64,000 nucleotides of DNA from Sphingomonas leidyi. GTDB lineage: Bacteria; Pseudomonadota; Alphaproteobacteria; Sphingomonadales; Sphingomonadaceae. The notes beneath the pieces were generated by a model, which did no database searches, was not told the origin of the DNA, and was given only the letters and a program-made list of their open reading frames with translations. The position numbers and the translations under genes were made by a program. Positions 26,298 to 35,538 of the stretch are shown here, piece by piece. The DNA is taken from the NCBI RefSeq assembly GCF_011761945.1, contig NZ_JAASQV010000001.1, positions 1,736,001-1,800,000 of the forward strand, in the 5' to 3' direction. Each line of letters starts with the position of its first letter. Position 1 is the first letter of the stretch.

Positions 26298-29065
26298 CAG
26301 AATTGAGTCCCTACGTTGAAGGTTACAAGCTTGGTGTCGTCGCCCTTGGCGTGGAGCAACGTCTTGGCCACATCGATACGCAGCGGGCCGAAGGGCGAAT
26401 TCCAGTTCACGCCGAAGCCGATCGACAGGCGCGGCGACGCGGTGTCGCCGACATAGCGTTCGAAGAAGGGCGCGATCGGCGAATTGGCGATGGCGTTGAT
26501 CGAGGTACCGACGCACGGCGCAGTCGCGCTCGCCGAATAGCCGACCTTACAGGTGGTATAGGCGCCCGAATTGGTCGGGTCGGACGCGCTGACGATGTAG
26601 AGCTGGTTGCCGGACGGATCCTTGATGAAATTGTCCTTGGGCAGCAGCGTCGGCGAACCGTCCTTGTTGTACAGCAGGTTGCCGTTGGTGTCCTTCGCCT
26701 GGGCGAACTCGATCGTCTTGCCCGGGCGAGTGATGTTGAACAGGCTGCCCGCCATGATGAAGATCGACGGCCGCAGGCCCATCTCGCGCGCGCCGGCGCC
26801 CAGCGGAATCTCCAGCTCGGCCTTGGTGAGGTAATAGGCCTTGCCGCCGATCGCATCGTCGACGATCTGGTCGCGATCGGTCACCAGCAGCTGCGTGCCC
26901 GCGGTCGGGTCGCCCGTATAGTTGATGCGCTGGACGCGCGGGCCGACGCCGCGGATGTCGAAGCCGCGGAACTGCGGCTCGCCCAGATAGAAGCGGTCGG
27001 TGATGCGCACCGGATCGATGCCCGGGCCGCTCGCCTTTTCAAGGCTGTGGATGAGGCCGCCCTCGGCCGAGACCGAAGCGATGAAGCCGCCACCGACATT
27101 CCAGTATTTGTCGGCATTCGCACGCGCGCGCAGATAGCGCACGTCGCCGGCCAGGCCGGCGAAGTCGCCGCTCACCGACAGGCGCTGGCCGCGCGTCGGA
27201 CGAATGCGGCTGTTCAGGCTGTCATAGGTCAGCGTCAGGCCGACCAGCGACGTGATGCGATTGCCCACCGCCTCGCAATAATAGCGGCCGGCCTTGAGCG
27301 GATCGCAGACGCCGTTGGTGTAGAAGCTCGCCTTGTCGAGCGTCACATTGTCCTGGGCGAGATAATAGCGGCCCGACAGCGTCCAATATTCGGTCAGCGG
27401 CACGCCGGCGACGATCTGGAAGCCGGTCGAAACCTGGCTGTAGGTCGTCGAGCGGTCCGAACCGATATAGTTGAACGCGTTATAGTCGCGGCGGAAGATC
27501 GTGCCGCCCAGCGCGATGTTCTTGTCGAACAGATAGGGCTCGGTGAATCCCAGCTCCACCGACTTGGAATAGGTCGAATAGTCGACCGAGGCGGACACCG
27601 TCTGGCCCATGCCGCGGAAGTTGCGCTGACGGATCGAGGCCTGGAGGATGAACTGCTCGAGGCTCGAAAAGCCCGCCGACAGCGTCAGCTCGCCATTGGC
27701 GCGCTCTTCCACATTGGCCTTGAGCACGATGCGATCCGGCGCCGAGCCCTCGACCCGCTCGACCTCGAACTTGTCCTGGAAATAGCCGAGCGAGTTGATG
27801 CGGTCCTGCGAACGCTTGACCAGGAAGGTGTTGAAGGCGTCGCCCTCGGCCACGCGGAACTCGCGGCGGATCACCTTGTCCTGGGTCTGGCGGTTGCCGG
27901 TGATGTCGATGCGCTCGATATAGGTGCGATTGGCTTCCGCGATGTGGAAGTTCATCGCCATGGTCAGCGTGTCCTTGTCACGCTGGAACTCGGGGCGCAC
28001 ATCGGCAAAGGCATAGCCCGCGATGCCGGCGGTCTCGCTCAGCTGCTCGACCGTGTCTTCCACGGCCTTGGCGTTGTACCAGTCGCCTTCCTTGATGCTC
28101 AGCGCGGCGGCGAGCTTCTTGTCGTCGAAGTCGCGGATCGCGCTGTCGACGCTCACCGGGCCGAACTTGTAGCGCGGGCCTTCCTCCACCACATAAGTGA
28201 TGATGAAGTCCTTCTTGTCCGGCGTCAGCTCGGCTACGGCCGAGATCACGCGGAAATCGGCATAGCCGTTGGTCAGGTAGAACTGGCGCAGCTTCTGCTG
28301 GTCATAGGCCAGGCGATCCTGGTCGTAGCTCGTGTTCGAGCTCATCAGGTGGGTGAGGCTCGCCACCTTGGTCGCCATCTCGCCGCGCAGCTTGCTGTCG
28401 GAGAACACGGTGTTGCCGATGATGTTGATCTGGCGGACCTTGGACTTCGGCCCTTCATGGACCTCGAAGATCACGTCGACGCGATTCTGGTCGAGGCTGA
28501 CCATCTTCGGCTCGACCACGGCGGCGAACCGGCCCTGGCGGCGATACAGTTCGATGATGCGCGCCACGTCGGCGCGCACGGCCGTGCGGGTGAAGATCTG
28601 GCGCGGCGCCAGCTTCACTTCCTTCTTGATCTTGTCTTCCTTGAGCCGCTTGTTGCCCTCGTAGATCACGCGGTTGATCACCGGGTTCTCGCGGATGCGG
28701 ATCACCAGGTCGCCGGTCTCGACGCCTTCGATCGTCACATCGGCGAGCAGCTCGGAAGCGAGCAGGTCCTTGATCGCCTGGTCGATCGTCTCGTTGGTAT
28801 AGGCGTCGCCCACGCGCAGACGCGTGTAGCTCATCACCGTCTCGGACTCGATCCGCTGCGAGCCCTGGACGCGGATCGACTTGATCGTGCGCGTCACCGG
28901 GGCGGGGACAGCGGGAGCCGGAGCGGCCTGTGCTGCCGGGGGCGCGGCGGCCGGAGCCGTCTGGGGCGCAGTCTGTGCGGCCGCCATGCCCGAGAGCATG
29001 GTGCCCGCGAGGAGGGTCGCCGTGGCGCGCGCGCCGATTTTCGTTGCCTTGATCGCAGTCACCAT
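26297..29065 (-). CDS. bamA: Outer-membrane assembly factor BamA
   Basis: Start 29065 is taken because it gives a normal signal region (MVTAIKATKIGARATATLLA...GMAAAQ); an earlier Met at 29116 has no such logic. After an Ala/Pro/Gln linker come five POTRA repeats (about residues 60-470; for example IKSIRVQGSQRIESETV and VRQINIIGNTVFSDSKL), then the 16-strand barrel, with VRGF-type loop 6 seen as PQFRGFDIRGVGPR and a C-terminal Phe (NVGTQF) recognised for insertion. It folds and inserts outer-membrane beta-barrels. Confidence 0.97.
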   Translation of the reverse strand: MVTAIKATKIGARATATLLAGTMLSGMAAAQTAPQTAPAAAPPAAQAAPAPAVPAPVTRTIKSIRVQGSQRIESETVMSYTRLRVGDAYTNETIDQAIKDLLASELLADVTIEGVETGDLVIRIRENPVINRVIYEGNKRLKEDKIKKEVKLAPRQIFTRTAVRADVARIIELYRRQGRFAAVVEPKMVSLDQNRVDVIFEVHEGPKSKVRQINIIGNTVFSDSKLRGEMATKVASLTHLMSSNTSYDQDRLAYDQQKLRQFYLTNGYADFRVISAVAELTPDKKDFIITYVVEEGPRYKFGPVSVDSAIRDFDDKKLAAALSIKEGDWYNAKAVEDTVEQLSETAGIAGYAFADVRPEFQRDKDTLTMAMNFHIAEANRTYIERIDITGNRQTQDKVIRREFRVAEGDAFNTFLVKRSQDRINSLGYFQDKFEVERVEGSAPDRIVLKANVEERANGELTLSAGFSSLEQFILQASIRQRNFRGMGQTVSASVDYSTYSKSVELGFTEPYLFDKNIALGGTIFRRDYNAFNYIGSDRSTTYSQVSTGFQIVAGVPLTEYWTLSGRYYLAQDNVTLDKASFYTNGVCDPLKAGRYYCEAVGNRITSLVGLTLTYDSLNSRIRPTRGQRLSVSGDFAGLAGDVRYLRARANADKYWNVGGGFIASVSAEGGLIHSLEKASGPGIDPVRITDRFYLGEPQFRGFDIRGVGPRVQRINYTGDPTAGTQLLVTDRDQIVDDAIGGKAYYLTKAELEIPLGAGAREMGLRPSIFIMAGSLFNITRPGKTIEFAQAKDTNGNLLYNKDGSPTLLPKDNFIKDPSGNQLYIVSASDPTNSGAYTTCKVGYSASATAPCVGTSINAIANSPIAPFFERYVGDTASPRLSIGFGVNWNSPFGPLRIDVAKTLLHAKGDDTKLVTFNVGTQF

Positions 29066-29134
29066 CCCACCCCAGTCGGAATCAAAATACCCGGCCGTCA
29101 GCCACGCGGCTTGCACCGCCCTGCACGAACCACA

Positions 29135-30268
29135 TCAGCCGATCAACCCGGCCAGACTTCTCCACACGCCGAACGCGCCGAGATCGTTGAACGTAACGAA
29201 CAGCATGAGCGCGAGAATTGCGACCAAACCGCCACGATAGGCCCATTCCATCACCTGCGGCTCCACCGGGCGGCGGCGAACGGCTTCCACTGCGTAGAAC
29301 AGAAGATGGCCGCCATCCAGCACCGGGACTGGCAACAGGTTGATGAATCCCAGATTAATCGAAATCAGCGCGATCAGATACACCAGTTCGAGCGGTCCCA
29401 TCGCGAGACTCTGGCCCGAGACCTGGGCGATCTTCAGCGGCCCGCCCAGTTCGCTCACGGGGATGCGGCCGAGAATGATGCGCTTCAGCCCTTCCACCGT
29501 GGTGCGCACGATGTCGATGGTCTGCGTCAGCCCCACCACCGGCGCTTCCCAGAGCGCGACCGGCTGCATCACCGGCCTGACGCCGTAGAAGCCGAGCACG
29601 CCGCGCGTGGAGATGTTGCCGAAGCGATCCTTTTCCTTGAGCGTGCCGATCGTGGCGGCGACGCTCCGCTCCTGCCCGTCCCGCACGAAGGCGATGGTCA
29701 CGGTCTCGCCGGCGCGCAGCGCGGTGAAGAGCTGGAGATCGCGGAAATCGTCGATCCGCCGCCCGTCGAGCGTGGCGATCCGGTCGCCCGCCTGCAGCCC
29801 CGCATGCGCCGCGGCCCCGGCCGGATCGATCCGGCCGACCACGGGCGGCGTGACATTCTGTCCGAACGCGACCGCGAAGGCACCCAGGATCGCGATCGCG
29901 ACGAGGAAGTTCATGATCGGCCCGGCGGCGACGATGATCGCGCGCTGCCAGAGCGGCTTGGCCTGGAAGGTCTGCGCGCGCTGCTGCGCCGGCAGCGAGA
30001 GCCATTCGGGCGAAGGCTGGCTGGCCGGGTTCATGTCGCCCGCGAAACGGACATAGCCGCCCAGGGGCAGCCAGCCGAACTTCCAGCGCGTCCCGCGCCG
30101 GTCGGTGAAGCCGGCCACCTCGCGGCCGAAGCCGATCGAGAACTCCTCGGCCTTCACGCCGAACCAGCGCCCCGCGAGGTAATGGCCCAGCTCGTGCAGG
30201 AACACGAGCGGCCCCAGCACCAGCATGAATGCGAATATGGTGACCAGGATGCCGGGATTTTGAATCAA
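29135..30268 (-). CDS. rseP: Site-2 intramembrane metalloprotease RseP
   Basis: The protein has 377 residues. FLHELGHYLAGRWF carries HExxH in the first helix, and a PDZ domain occupies about residues 120-220 (HAGLQAGDRIATLDGRRI). NLLPVPVLDGGHLLFY is the NxxPxPxLDGG motif of the third helix, completing the zinc site. It cleaves membrane-bound anti-sigma factors and signal-peptide remnants. Its ATG overlaps the dxr stop (ATGA). Confidence 0.96.
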   Translation of the reverse strand: MIQNPGILVTIFAFMLVLGPLVFLHELGHYLAGRWFGVKAEEFSIGFGREVAGFTDRRGTRWKFGWLPLGGYVRFAGDMNPASQPSPEWLSLPAQQRAQTFQAKPLWQRAIIVAAGPIMNFLVAIAILGAFAVAFGQNVTPPVVGRIDPAGAAAHAGLQAGDRIATLDGRRIDDFRDLQLFTALRAGETVTIAFVRDGQERSVAATIGTLKEKDRFGNISTRGVLGFYGVRPVMQPVALWEAPVVGLTQTIDIVRTTVEGLKRIILGRIPVSELGGPLKIAQVSGQSLAMGPLELVYLIALISINLGFINLLPVPVLDGGHLLFYAVEAVRRRPVEPQVMEWAYRGGLVAILALMLFVTFNDLGAFGVWRSLAGLIG

Positions 30269-31425
30269 GCGACGCCGTCCTTCACACGCTCGCCCGCGAT
30301 CCGCCTAGCCTCGGCGTCGATTGCCCAAACGGCTTCGAGGCTTTCCGGAGCGACCGGGTCATAGCGATCAAGCGTATCGGCAGAGATTGCGGCAATTTCA
30401 AGAAAGTTGAGACGGCCCGCAAGGAAGGCGGCCACCGCCACTTCATTGGCGGCATTCAGGATCGCCGGGCGGGCGCCCCCGGCCTCCAGCGCCTCGCGCG
30501 CCAGCCGCAATGCCGGGAAGCGCACGGCATCGGGCGCCGCGAAGTCCAGCCTTGCCATCGCCACAAAGTCGAGCGGCGGCATCGGCGTCGCCATCCGGTC
30601 GGGCCAGGCGAGCGTGTGCGCGATCGGCACGCGCATGTCCGACGGGCCCATCTGCGCGAGCACCGAACCGTCGACATATTCCACCATCGAGTGGATAACC
30701 GACTGGCGGTGCACAAGAATCTCCAGCGCCTCATTCGCCACGGGAAACAGCCGCGCAGCCTCGATCAGCTCGAGTCCCTTGTTCATCATCGTCGCCGAAT
30801 CGACCGAGATCTTGGCACCCATCGACCAGTTGGGATGCGCGCAGGCCTGGGCCGGAGTCACGCCGCGCATCGCCGCGACGTCCCAATCGCGGAACGGGCC
30901 GCCGCTCGCGGTCAGGATGATCCGCCTGACTCGCTCCGGCCGGGCGAAATCGAAGCATTGGTAGATGGCATTATGCTCCGAATCGGCGGGCAGGATCGTG
31001 GCGCCGTGGCGTCGTGCCGCCGCAGTCACCAGATCGCCGGCCGAGACCAGGGGCTCCTTGTTGGCGAGCACCACCGTGCCGCCGCCCTCGATCGCCGCCA
31101 TCGCGGAACCCAGGCCCGCGAGCCCGACGATCGCCGCCATCGTCCAGTCGACGCCCATGCGAGCCGCCTCGCAGACCGCCCGCGGGCCGCCTGCCGCAGC
31201 GATCCCCGTCCCCGCCAGCCGCGCGCGGAGCGCCGGCAGGCAGCTTTCGTCGGCAACCACCGCATGGCGCGCGCCGGTGCGGATCGCGGCGGCGGCAAGC
31301 TTTTCGACATCGCAATTGGCGGTAAGCGCGATCACTTCGAATCGCTCGGGTTCGCGCTCGATCAGGTCGAGCGTCGAGCCGCCCACCGATCCGGTGGCGC
31401 CCAGGATCGTGACGCTGCGCCTCAT
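30265..31425 (-). CDS. dxr: 1-deoxy-D-xylulose 5-phosphate reductoisomerase
   Basis: Start 31425 (MRRSVTILGATGSVG) overlaps the cdsA stop as ATGA, and the NADPH-binding GATGSVGGSTLDL then lies at the usual position; a Met four codons earlier is less likely. ILPADSEHNAIYQ and ILTASGGPFRDW carry metal and substrate residues, and HPNWSMGAKISVDSATMMNKGLE is the family signature. It is the committed step of the non-mevalonate isoprenoid pathway, feeding UppS nearby. Confidence 0.97.
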   Translation of the reverse strand: MRRSVTILGATGSVGGSTLDLIEREPERFEVIALTANCDVEKLAAAAIRTGARHAVVADESCLPALRARLAGTGIAAAGGPRAVCEAARMGVDWTMAAIVGLAGLGSAMAAIEGGGTVVLANKEPLVSAGDLVTAAARRHGATILPADSEHNAIYQCFDFARPERVRRIILTASGGPFRDWDVAAMRGVTPAQACAHPNWSMGAKISVDSATMMNKGLELIEAARLFPVANEALEILVHRQSVIHSMVEYVDGSVLAQMGPSDMRVPIAHTLAWPDRMATPMPPLDFVAMARLDFAAPDAVRFPALRLAREALEAGGARPAILNAANEVAVAAFLAGRLNFLEIAAISADTLDRYDPVAPESLEAVWAIDAEARRIAGERVKDGVA

Positions 31426-32201
31426 CGGACCAGCCAAAGCACCAGCAAGGCCGCCACCGGCGCAGTCGCGACCAGCCCGTCCAGCCGATCGAGCATGCCC
31501 CCATGGCCGGGCAGCAGGTTACCCGAATCCTTCACGCCGGCCACGCGCTTCAAATGGCTCTCGAACAGGTCGCCGAGCTGCGCGAGCACCGCGAGCACCG
31601 GCGTCGCCCAGGCAAGCGCGGCCGGCAGGCCGCAAAGCCAGACCAGCACGAAGGCGAACAGAGTCGCGCCCGCGATCCCGCCCAGGAACCCGGCCCAGGT
31701 CTTGTTCGGGCTGATCGCCGGGGCGAGCCTGGGCCCGCCGATCGCGCGGCCGGCAAAATAGGCGGCGCTGTCGCACGCCCAGACCAGCGCCATCGCCCAG
31801 AAGGTGAGCAGCAGGCCATGCCCGGGCTGCTCGCGGAGCAGCACCAGCGCGAGGATCGGCAGGCCGACATAGAAGGCGCCGAATGCCAGTTGCGCGCGCT
31901 TCGTGACGATCATCAGGAAGAAGAAGGCGCCGATGATCAGCCCCAGCGCCAGGAAACCCGGCCCGGCCGCAAGTTCCGGCGCCATCGCGGCGAGCGGGAC
32001 GGAGACCGCATATTGGGCGAGCCGCTTGCCCCGGAAATTCGCGCCCGCGAGCAGCGCCCATTCGCCCATCATCAGCACGCCGGCGACGCTGACCACCAGC
32101 CAGAAGCCCAGCCCCCCCGCATAGAGCGCGGCAAAGGCCAGGCCGATCAGCACGAAGGCGACGCCCAGCCGGGTGGCGAGCTCGGAACCGGTCTTGCTCA
32201 C
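31422..32201 (-). CDS. cdsA: Phosphatidate cytidylyltransferase (CDP-diacylglycerol synthase)
   Basis: The protein has 259 residues from GTG 32201, which overlaps the uppS stop (GTGA). Seven or eight hydrophobic helices can be traced. ACDSAAYFAGRAIGG and SPNKTWAGFLGG precede the C-terminal signature HLKRVAGVKDSGNLLPGHGG..DRLD, the CDP-DAG synthase motif with the metal-binding Asp residues. It makes CDP-diacylglycerol in the inner membrane, the substrate of PssA encoded 6 kb away. Confidence 0.95.
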   Translation of the reverse strand: MSKTGSELATRLGVAFVLIGLAFAALYAGGLGFWLVVSVAGVLMMGEWALLAGANFRGKRLAQYAVSVPLAAMAPELAAGPGFLALGLIIGAFFFLMIVTKRAQLAFGAFYVGLPILALVLLREQPGHGLLLTFWAMALVWACDSAAYFAGRAIGGPRLAPAISPNKTWAGFLGGIAGATLFAFVLVWLCGLPAALAWATPVLAVLAQLGDLFESHLKRVAGVKDSGNLLPGHGGMLDRLDGLVATAPVAALLVLWLVR

Positions 32202-32929
32202 AAGCCCCCGAAGCGCCGCTGACGCCGGCCATATTGCGCGAGCGCCCCGGCCAGCGCGTCCTCGTCGAAATCCGGCCAGAGCGTGTCGACGAACAGGAAC
32301 TCGGCATAGGCCGCCTGCCAGAGCAGGAAATTCGACAGGCGCTGCTCGCCCGAAGTGCGGATCAGCAGGTCGAGCGGCGGCAGGTCGCCGGTGTCGAGCG
32401 CCGCCTCGAACGCCTTCTCGTCGATGTCCGCGGGATCGATCTCGCCCGTCTTCGCCTTCTCGGCAAGCGTCCGCGCCGCTTCGGCCAGCTCGGCCTGGGC
32501 GCCATAGTTGAGCGCGATCACCAGCGTCGGCCCCGGATTGCCCGCGGTGCGCGCGATCGCCCCGTCGATCAGCGCGACCAGATCGGGCGACAGCCTTCGC
32601 CACGCACCGATCACGCGGAGCTTCACGCCTTCGGACACCAGCTCGTCCAGCTCGCTCGCCAGGAAGTGGCGGAGCAGGCCCATCAGGTCGCGGACCTCCT
32701 CTTCCGGCCGCCGCCAATTCTCCGAGGAGAAGGCATAGAGCGTCAGCACCTCGATGCCGAGCTTGCGCGCGGCGCGGCTGATGCGCCGCACCGCCTCGAC
32801 GCCCTGCTTGTGCCCGGCGATGCGCGGCAGCAGGCGCTTCTTCGCCCAGCGCCCGTTGCCGTCCATGATGATGGCGACATGGCGCGGCGGCGCGGCGCCT
32901 TCCGACGCGGGAACAGGCTTGGCGGCCAT
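32198..32929 (-). CDS. uppS: Undecaprenyl diphosphate synthase
   Basis: The protein has 243 residues from ATG 32929; codons upstream run into a repeat and are not used. VAIIMDGNGRWAKKR (catalytic Asp), AGHKQGVEAVRR, TLYAFSSENWRRP and LLIRTSGEQRLSNFLLWQ are the conserved cis-prenyltransferase blocks. It makes the C55 lipid carrier for peptidoglycan and polysaccharide. Cytosolic, homodimer. Confidence 0.97.
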   Translation of the reverse strand: MAAKPVPASEGAAPPRHVAIIMDGNGRWAKKRLLPRIAGHKQGVEAVRRISRAARKLGIEVLTLYAFSSENWRRPEEEVRDLMGLLRHFLASELDELVSEGVKLRVIGAWRRLSPDLVALIDGAIARTAGNPGPTLVIALNYGAQAELAEAARTLAEKAKTGEIDPADIDEKAFEAALDTGDLPPLDLLIRTSGEQRLSNFLLWQAAYAEFLFVDTLWPDFDEDALAGALAQYGRRQRRFGGL

Positions 32930-32944
32930 CGTGCGAACCACCAC

Positions 32945-33055
32945 CGTCACTCTCGCGAAAGCGGGGATCCATCTTCTGCCGGCGCCGCGTCGCACAACAG
33001 CCGTTGTGTGACAGGCCCGCCGGAGAGATGGCCCCCCGCTTTCGCGGAGGTGACG
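32945..33055. repeat. Large imperfect inverted repeat between frr and uppS
   Basis: The outer arms 32945-32975 (CGTCACTCTCGCGAAAGCGG and onward) and 33026-33055 (complement CGTCACCTCCGCGAAAGCGG and onward) pair over about 30 bp with few mismatches. Inside lies a second hairpin, CACAAC (32993-32998) with GTTGTG (33003-33008). The GTCACxxCCGCGAAAGCGGGG core is a type of mobile short intergenic repeat often seen in sphingomonads. It separates co-directional frr and uppS and could partly terminate or stabilise the message. Confidence 0.75.
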
Positions 33056-33086
33056 GGAAAAGACGAGGAAAAGGCGGAAGCCAGGC

Positions 33087-33644
33087 TCACTTGCCCAGGA
33101 TTTCCTTTTCCTTGGCGCTCGCCGCCGCGTCGATGTCGGCGATGGTGCTGTCGGTCAGCTTCTGCACTTCGGTCTCGTGGCGCTTGCGGTCGTCCTCGCC
33201 GAACAGCCCCTTCTTCTCGTCGGCCTTGAGGCTGTCATTGCCGTCGCGGCGCACGTTGCGCACCGCGATGCGGGCCTTTTCGGCATATTGGCTGGCGAGC
33301 TTGGCGAGCTCCTTGCGGCGCTCCTCGGTCAGGTCCGGGATCGGCAGGCGCAGCGTCTGGCCGTCGACGATCGGATTGAGGCCGAGGCCCGCCGAGCGGA
33401 TCGCCTTGTCCACCGGGCCGACATTGGTCTTGTCCCATACCTGCACCGAGAGCAGGCGCGGCTCGGGCGCCGAGACGGTGGCCACCTGGTTGATCGGCAT
33501 GTGCGCGCCATATACCTCGACCGTCACCGGATCGAGCAGCGTCGCGCTCGCGCGGCCGGTGCGCAGCCCCGCCAGGTCATGCTTCAGCGACTCCACCGCG
33601 CCGTGCATGCGGCGCTCGAGGTCGGCCTTGTCGTATGCGGCCAT
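33087..33644 (-). CDS. frr: Ribosome recycling factor
   Basis: The protein has 185 residues of the normal length. [56 protein letters not shown] and the C-terminal [20 protein letters not shown] are the RRF blocks. It splits post-termination ribosomes with EF-G. It lies 16 nt downstream of pyrH. Confidence 0.98.
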   Translation of the reverse strand: MAAYDKADLERRMHGAVESLKHDLAGLRTGRASATLLDPVTVEVYGAHMPINQVATVSAPEPRLLSVQVWDKTNVGPVDKAIRSAGLGLNPIVDGQTLRLPIPDLTEERRKELAKLASQYAEKARIAVRNVRRDGNDSLKADEKKGLFGEDDRKRHETEVQKLTDSTIADIDAAASAKEKEILGK

Positions 33645-33660
33645 TATCGGCTCCTCTTAT

Positions 33661-34392
33661 CTATGCGAATTGGGGTTCGTTCTGAACGATGGTCGATGTG
33701 CCTTCACCGCGCAGCACGCGGGTGAGGTTGCCGGCATCGCGGATGTTGAACACGACGATCGGAATGTCGTTGTCGCGGCACAGCGCGACGGCGGACGCAT
33801 CCATCACCTTCAGATTGTCCGCAAGGACACGGTCGTAGCTCAACGTATCGTAGCGCTTCGCCGTCTTCACCTTCTTGGGATCGGCATCATAGACGCCGTC
33901 CACCGAAGTGCCCTTGAACAGCGCATCGCACTGCATCTCGGCCGCGCGCAGCGCCGCCGTGGTGTCGGTGGTGAAGAACGGCAGGCCGGTGCCTGCCGCG
34001 AACAGGACCACGCGGCCCTTCTCCATGTGCCGCTCGGCGCGGCGGCGGATATAGGGCTCGCAGACCGACGCCATCGGGATCGCCGACTGGACGCGCGTGT
34101 CCACGCCGATCTTCTCGAGCGCGTTCTGCATTGCCAGCGCGTTCATCACCGTGGCGAGCATGCCCATATAGTCGGCCGAGGCGCGATCGAAGCCCTGCGC
34201 CGCGCCGGCGAGCCCGCGAAAGATGTTGCCGCCACCGACGACCATGCAGATCTCGAGGCCGCTCTCCTTGGCATCCTTCACTTCGAGCGCAACGCGCTCG
34301 CAGGTGTCCGGGTCGATGCCGAACTGTCCCTGCCCCATCAGGACCTCGCCCGAGAGTTTGAGGAGGATGCGTTTGAATCGGGGAGCGGTCAT
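33661..34392 (-). CDS. pyrH: UMP kinase
   Basis: The protein has 243 residues of the bacterial amino-acid-kinase-fold type. [46 protein letters not shown] and [10 protein letters not shown] are the substrate and nucleotide blocks. It phosphorylates UMP to UDP and is usually GTP-activated and UTP-inhibited. Two small envelope genes separate it from tsf, an unusual break in a normally tight rpsB-tsf-pyrH-frr order. Confidence 0.97.
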   Translation of the reverse strand: MTAPRFKRILLKLSGEVLMGQGQFGIDPDTCERVALEVKDAKESGLEICMVVGGGNIFRGLAGAAQGFDRASADYMGMLATVMNALAMQNALEKIGVDTRVQSAIPMASVCEPYIRRRAERHMEKGRVVLFAAGTGLPFFTTDTTAALRAAEMQCDALFKGTSVDGVYDADPKKVKTAKRYDTLSYDRVLADNLKVMDASAVALCRDNDIPIVVFNIRDAGNLTRVLRGEGTSTIVQNEPQFA

Positions 34393-34475
34393 CGGAGCCT
34401 TTGGTTACGACGGATACTGGGAGCGGCGCGGACCCTAGAGGAGGCCGCCGACTGTAACAAGCGCTCAGATGCCGG

Positions 34476-34883
34476 TTATCCGCCGCTTTGACGACTCTGC
34501 CGCCATGCGAGCGCCAGCCCCCAGAGCAGCATCGCCGCGACCAGGCTCAGCGCCGCGATCAGCGCGACGACGATCGCTCCGGTCGGCTCGCCATTGGGTG
34601 CCCGGATGCCATGGGACATCGCCTCCAGCCGCCCGAACACGCTGCGCCAGCCAAAGCCGAGCGCATAGGCCCAGCCCGCCGCCAGCAGCCCCGCCGCGCT
34701 TCCCGGCCGGGCGGTCAGCGACGCGAAGCCGCCGAGCAGCATCAGCGCGTTGCAGATATAGTCCACCAGCAGCGCCTGGAGCGGCTGGCCCCAGATGAGA
34801 TGATACCAGGTCTCCAGCGTGAAATGCGTCGCGGCGGCGAACAGGGTGATGACCGCCAGCGCGGTTTCCGAACGATGCCGCAT
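34476..34883 (-). CDS. Small four-helix membrane protein
   Basis: The protein has 135 residues from ATG 34883, chosen because GGGGAGG lies 7 nt before it. Four hydrophobic stretches are seen ([72 protein letters not shown]). HFTLETWYHL..PLQALLVDY is a distinctive conserved-looking segment. No family recognised. It is inserted between tsf and pyrH in the same direction. Confidence 0.65.
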   Translation of the reverse strand: MRHRSETALAVITLFAAATHFTLETWYHLIWGQPLQALLVDYICNALMLLGGFASLTARPGSAAGLLAAGWAYALGFGWRSVFGRLEAMSHGIRAPNGEPTGAIVVALIAALSLVAAMLLWGLALAWRQSRQSGG

Positions 34884-34947
34884 TCCGAACCTCCCCGCCC
34901 CCGATCTAGGCAAATTCGCACGCCGGGCGCCGCGAGTCGACGGGGGC

Positions 34948-35448
34948 TCAACGCGCGGCCGAGTTGCGCGCGGCCGTGCAGGCGATCGTGCCGCCGCGCC
35001 CGTCCGCGACGCGGCGGATCCGGATGACCGGGACGGCCTCCGCACCCGGGACGAGAAACGCCACCTGGCATATTCCCTCGCGCGCCAGCGCGCGCATCGC
35101 TATCTGCATCTCCCGCTTCCCGGCGCCGTCCGGAAGGCGTGCGGTCAGATAGGGACCGATATCGTCCGGCCCCCGCGGACCCGGTTCCGGCCGGACCAAC
35201 CCGGCGGCCGAGGCTTGCCGCCTGCCGTCGGCGATCCAGCCGCCCGTCGCCGGATCGAACATGGGAAGCTTCGCCAGCTCCGCCGCTTCCCGTCCCGGCG
35301 TAAGCTCGGCCGAGAAATTGGTGATCTCGAACTCGGTATCGGGCACTGCGACCTTGCCCGTCGCCAGGAACCACCAGCCATAGCCGAGCAGGATCAGGAC
35401 GATCGCCCCCACCAGCACGATCCGCGTCTTGATCCCGAACCCCCGCAT
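34948..35448 (-). CDS. Membrane-anchored hypothetical protein
   Basis: The protein has 166 residues from ATG 35448 (an in-frame Met at 35484 is possible). One N-terminal span (IVLVGAIVLILLGYGWWFL) anchors a periplasmic domain with strands such as VPDTEFEITNFSAEL and a C-terminal CTAARN cysteine plus an internal ICQVAF cysteine. No recognised domain. It lies 90 nt after tsf, beyond the terminator-like hairpin, so it may have its own promoter. Confidence 0.6.
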   Translation of the reverse strand: MRGFGIKTRIVLVGAIVLILLGYGWWFLATGKVAVPDTEFEITNFSAELTPGREAAELAKLPMFDPATGGWIADGRRQASAAGLVRPEPGPRGPDDIGPYLTARLPDGAGKREMQIAMRALAREGICQVAFLVPGAEAVPVIRIRRVADGRGGTIACTAARNSAAR

Positions 35449-35485
35449 GCGCGCCAAGCTGCACGAGGCGCGCGCCAAACGCAAA

Positions 35486-35516
35486 CGGGCGCGGCACCCC
35501 TGGGATGCCGCGCCCG
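35486..35516 (-). terminator. Hairpin terminator after tsf
   Basis: A perfect 11-bp stem, CGGGCGCGGCA with TGCCGCGCCCG around 9 nt, lies 23 nt beyond the tsf stop on the minus strand and is followed there by TTTGCGTTTGG. It probably ends most rpsB-tsf transcripts before the two membrane-protein genes and pyrH. Confidence 0.75.
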
Positions 35517-35538
35517 CGCATTCAGGTCCGGGAAGACC

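Noticed and set aside
26303-30364. A 1353-codon open frame on the + strand opposite bamA and rseP
   Set aside because: Its product is rich in Arg, His, Ala and Asp with no domain, and it mirrors the codon bias of the genuine minus-strand genes; it is a GC-driven shadow frame.
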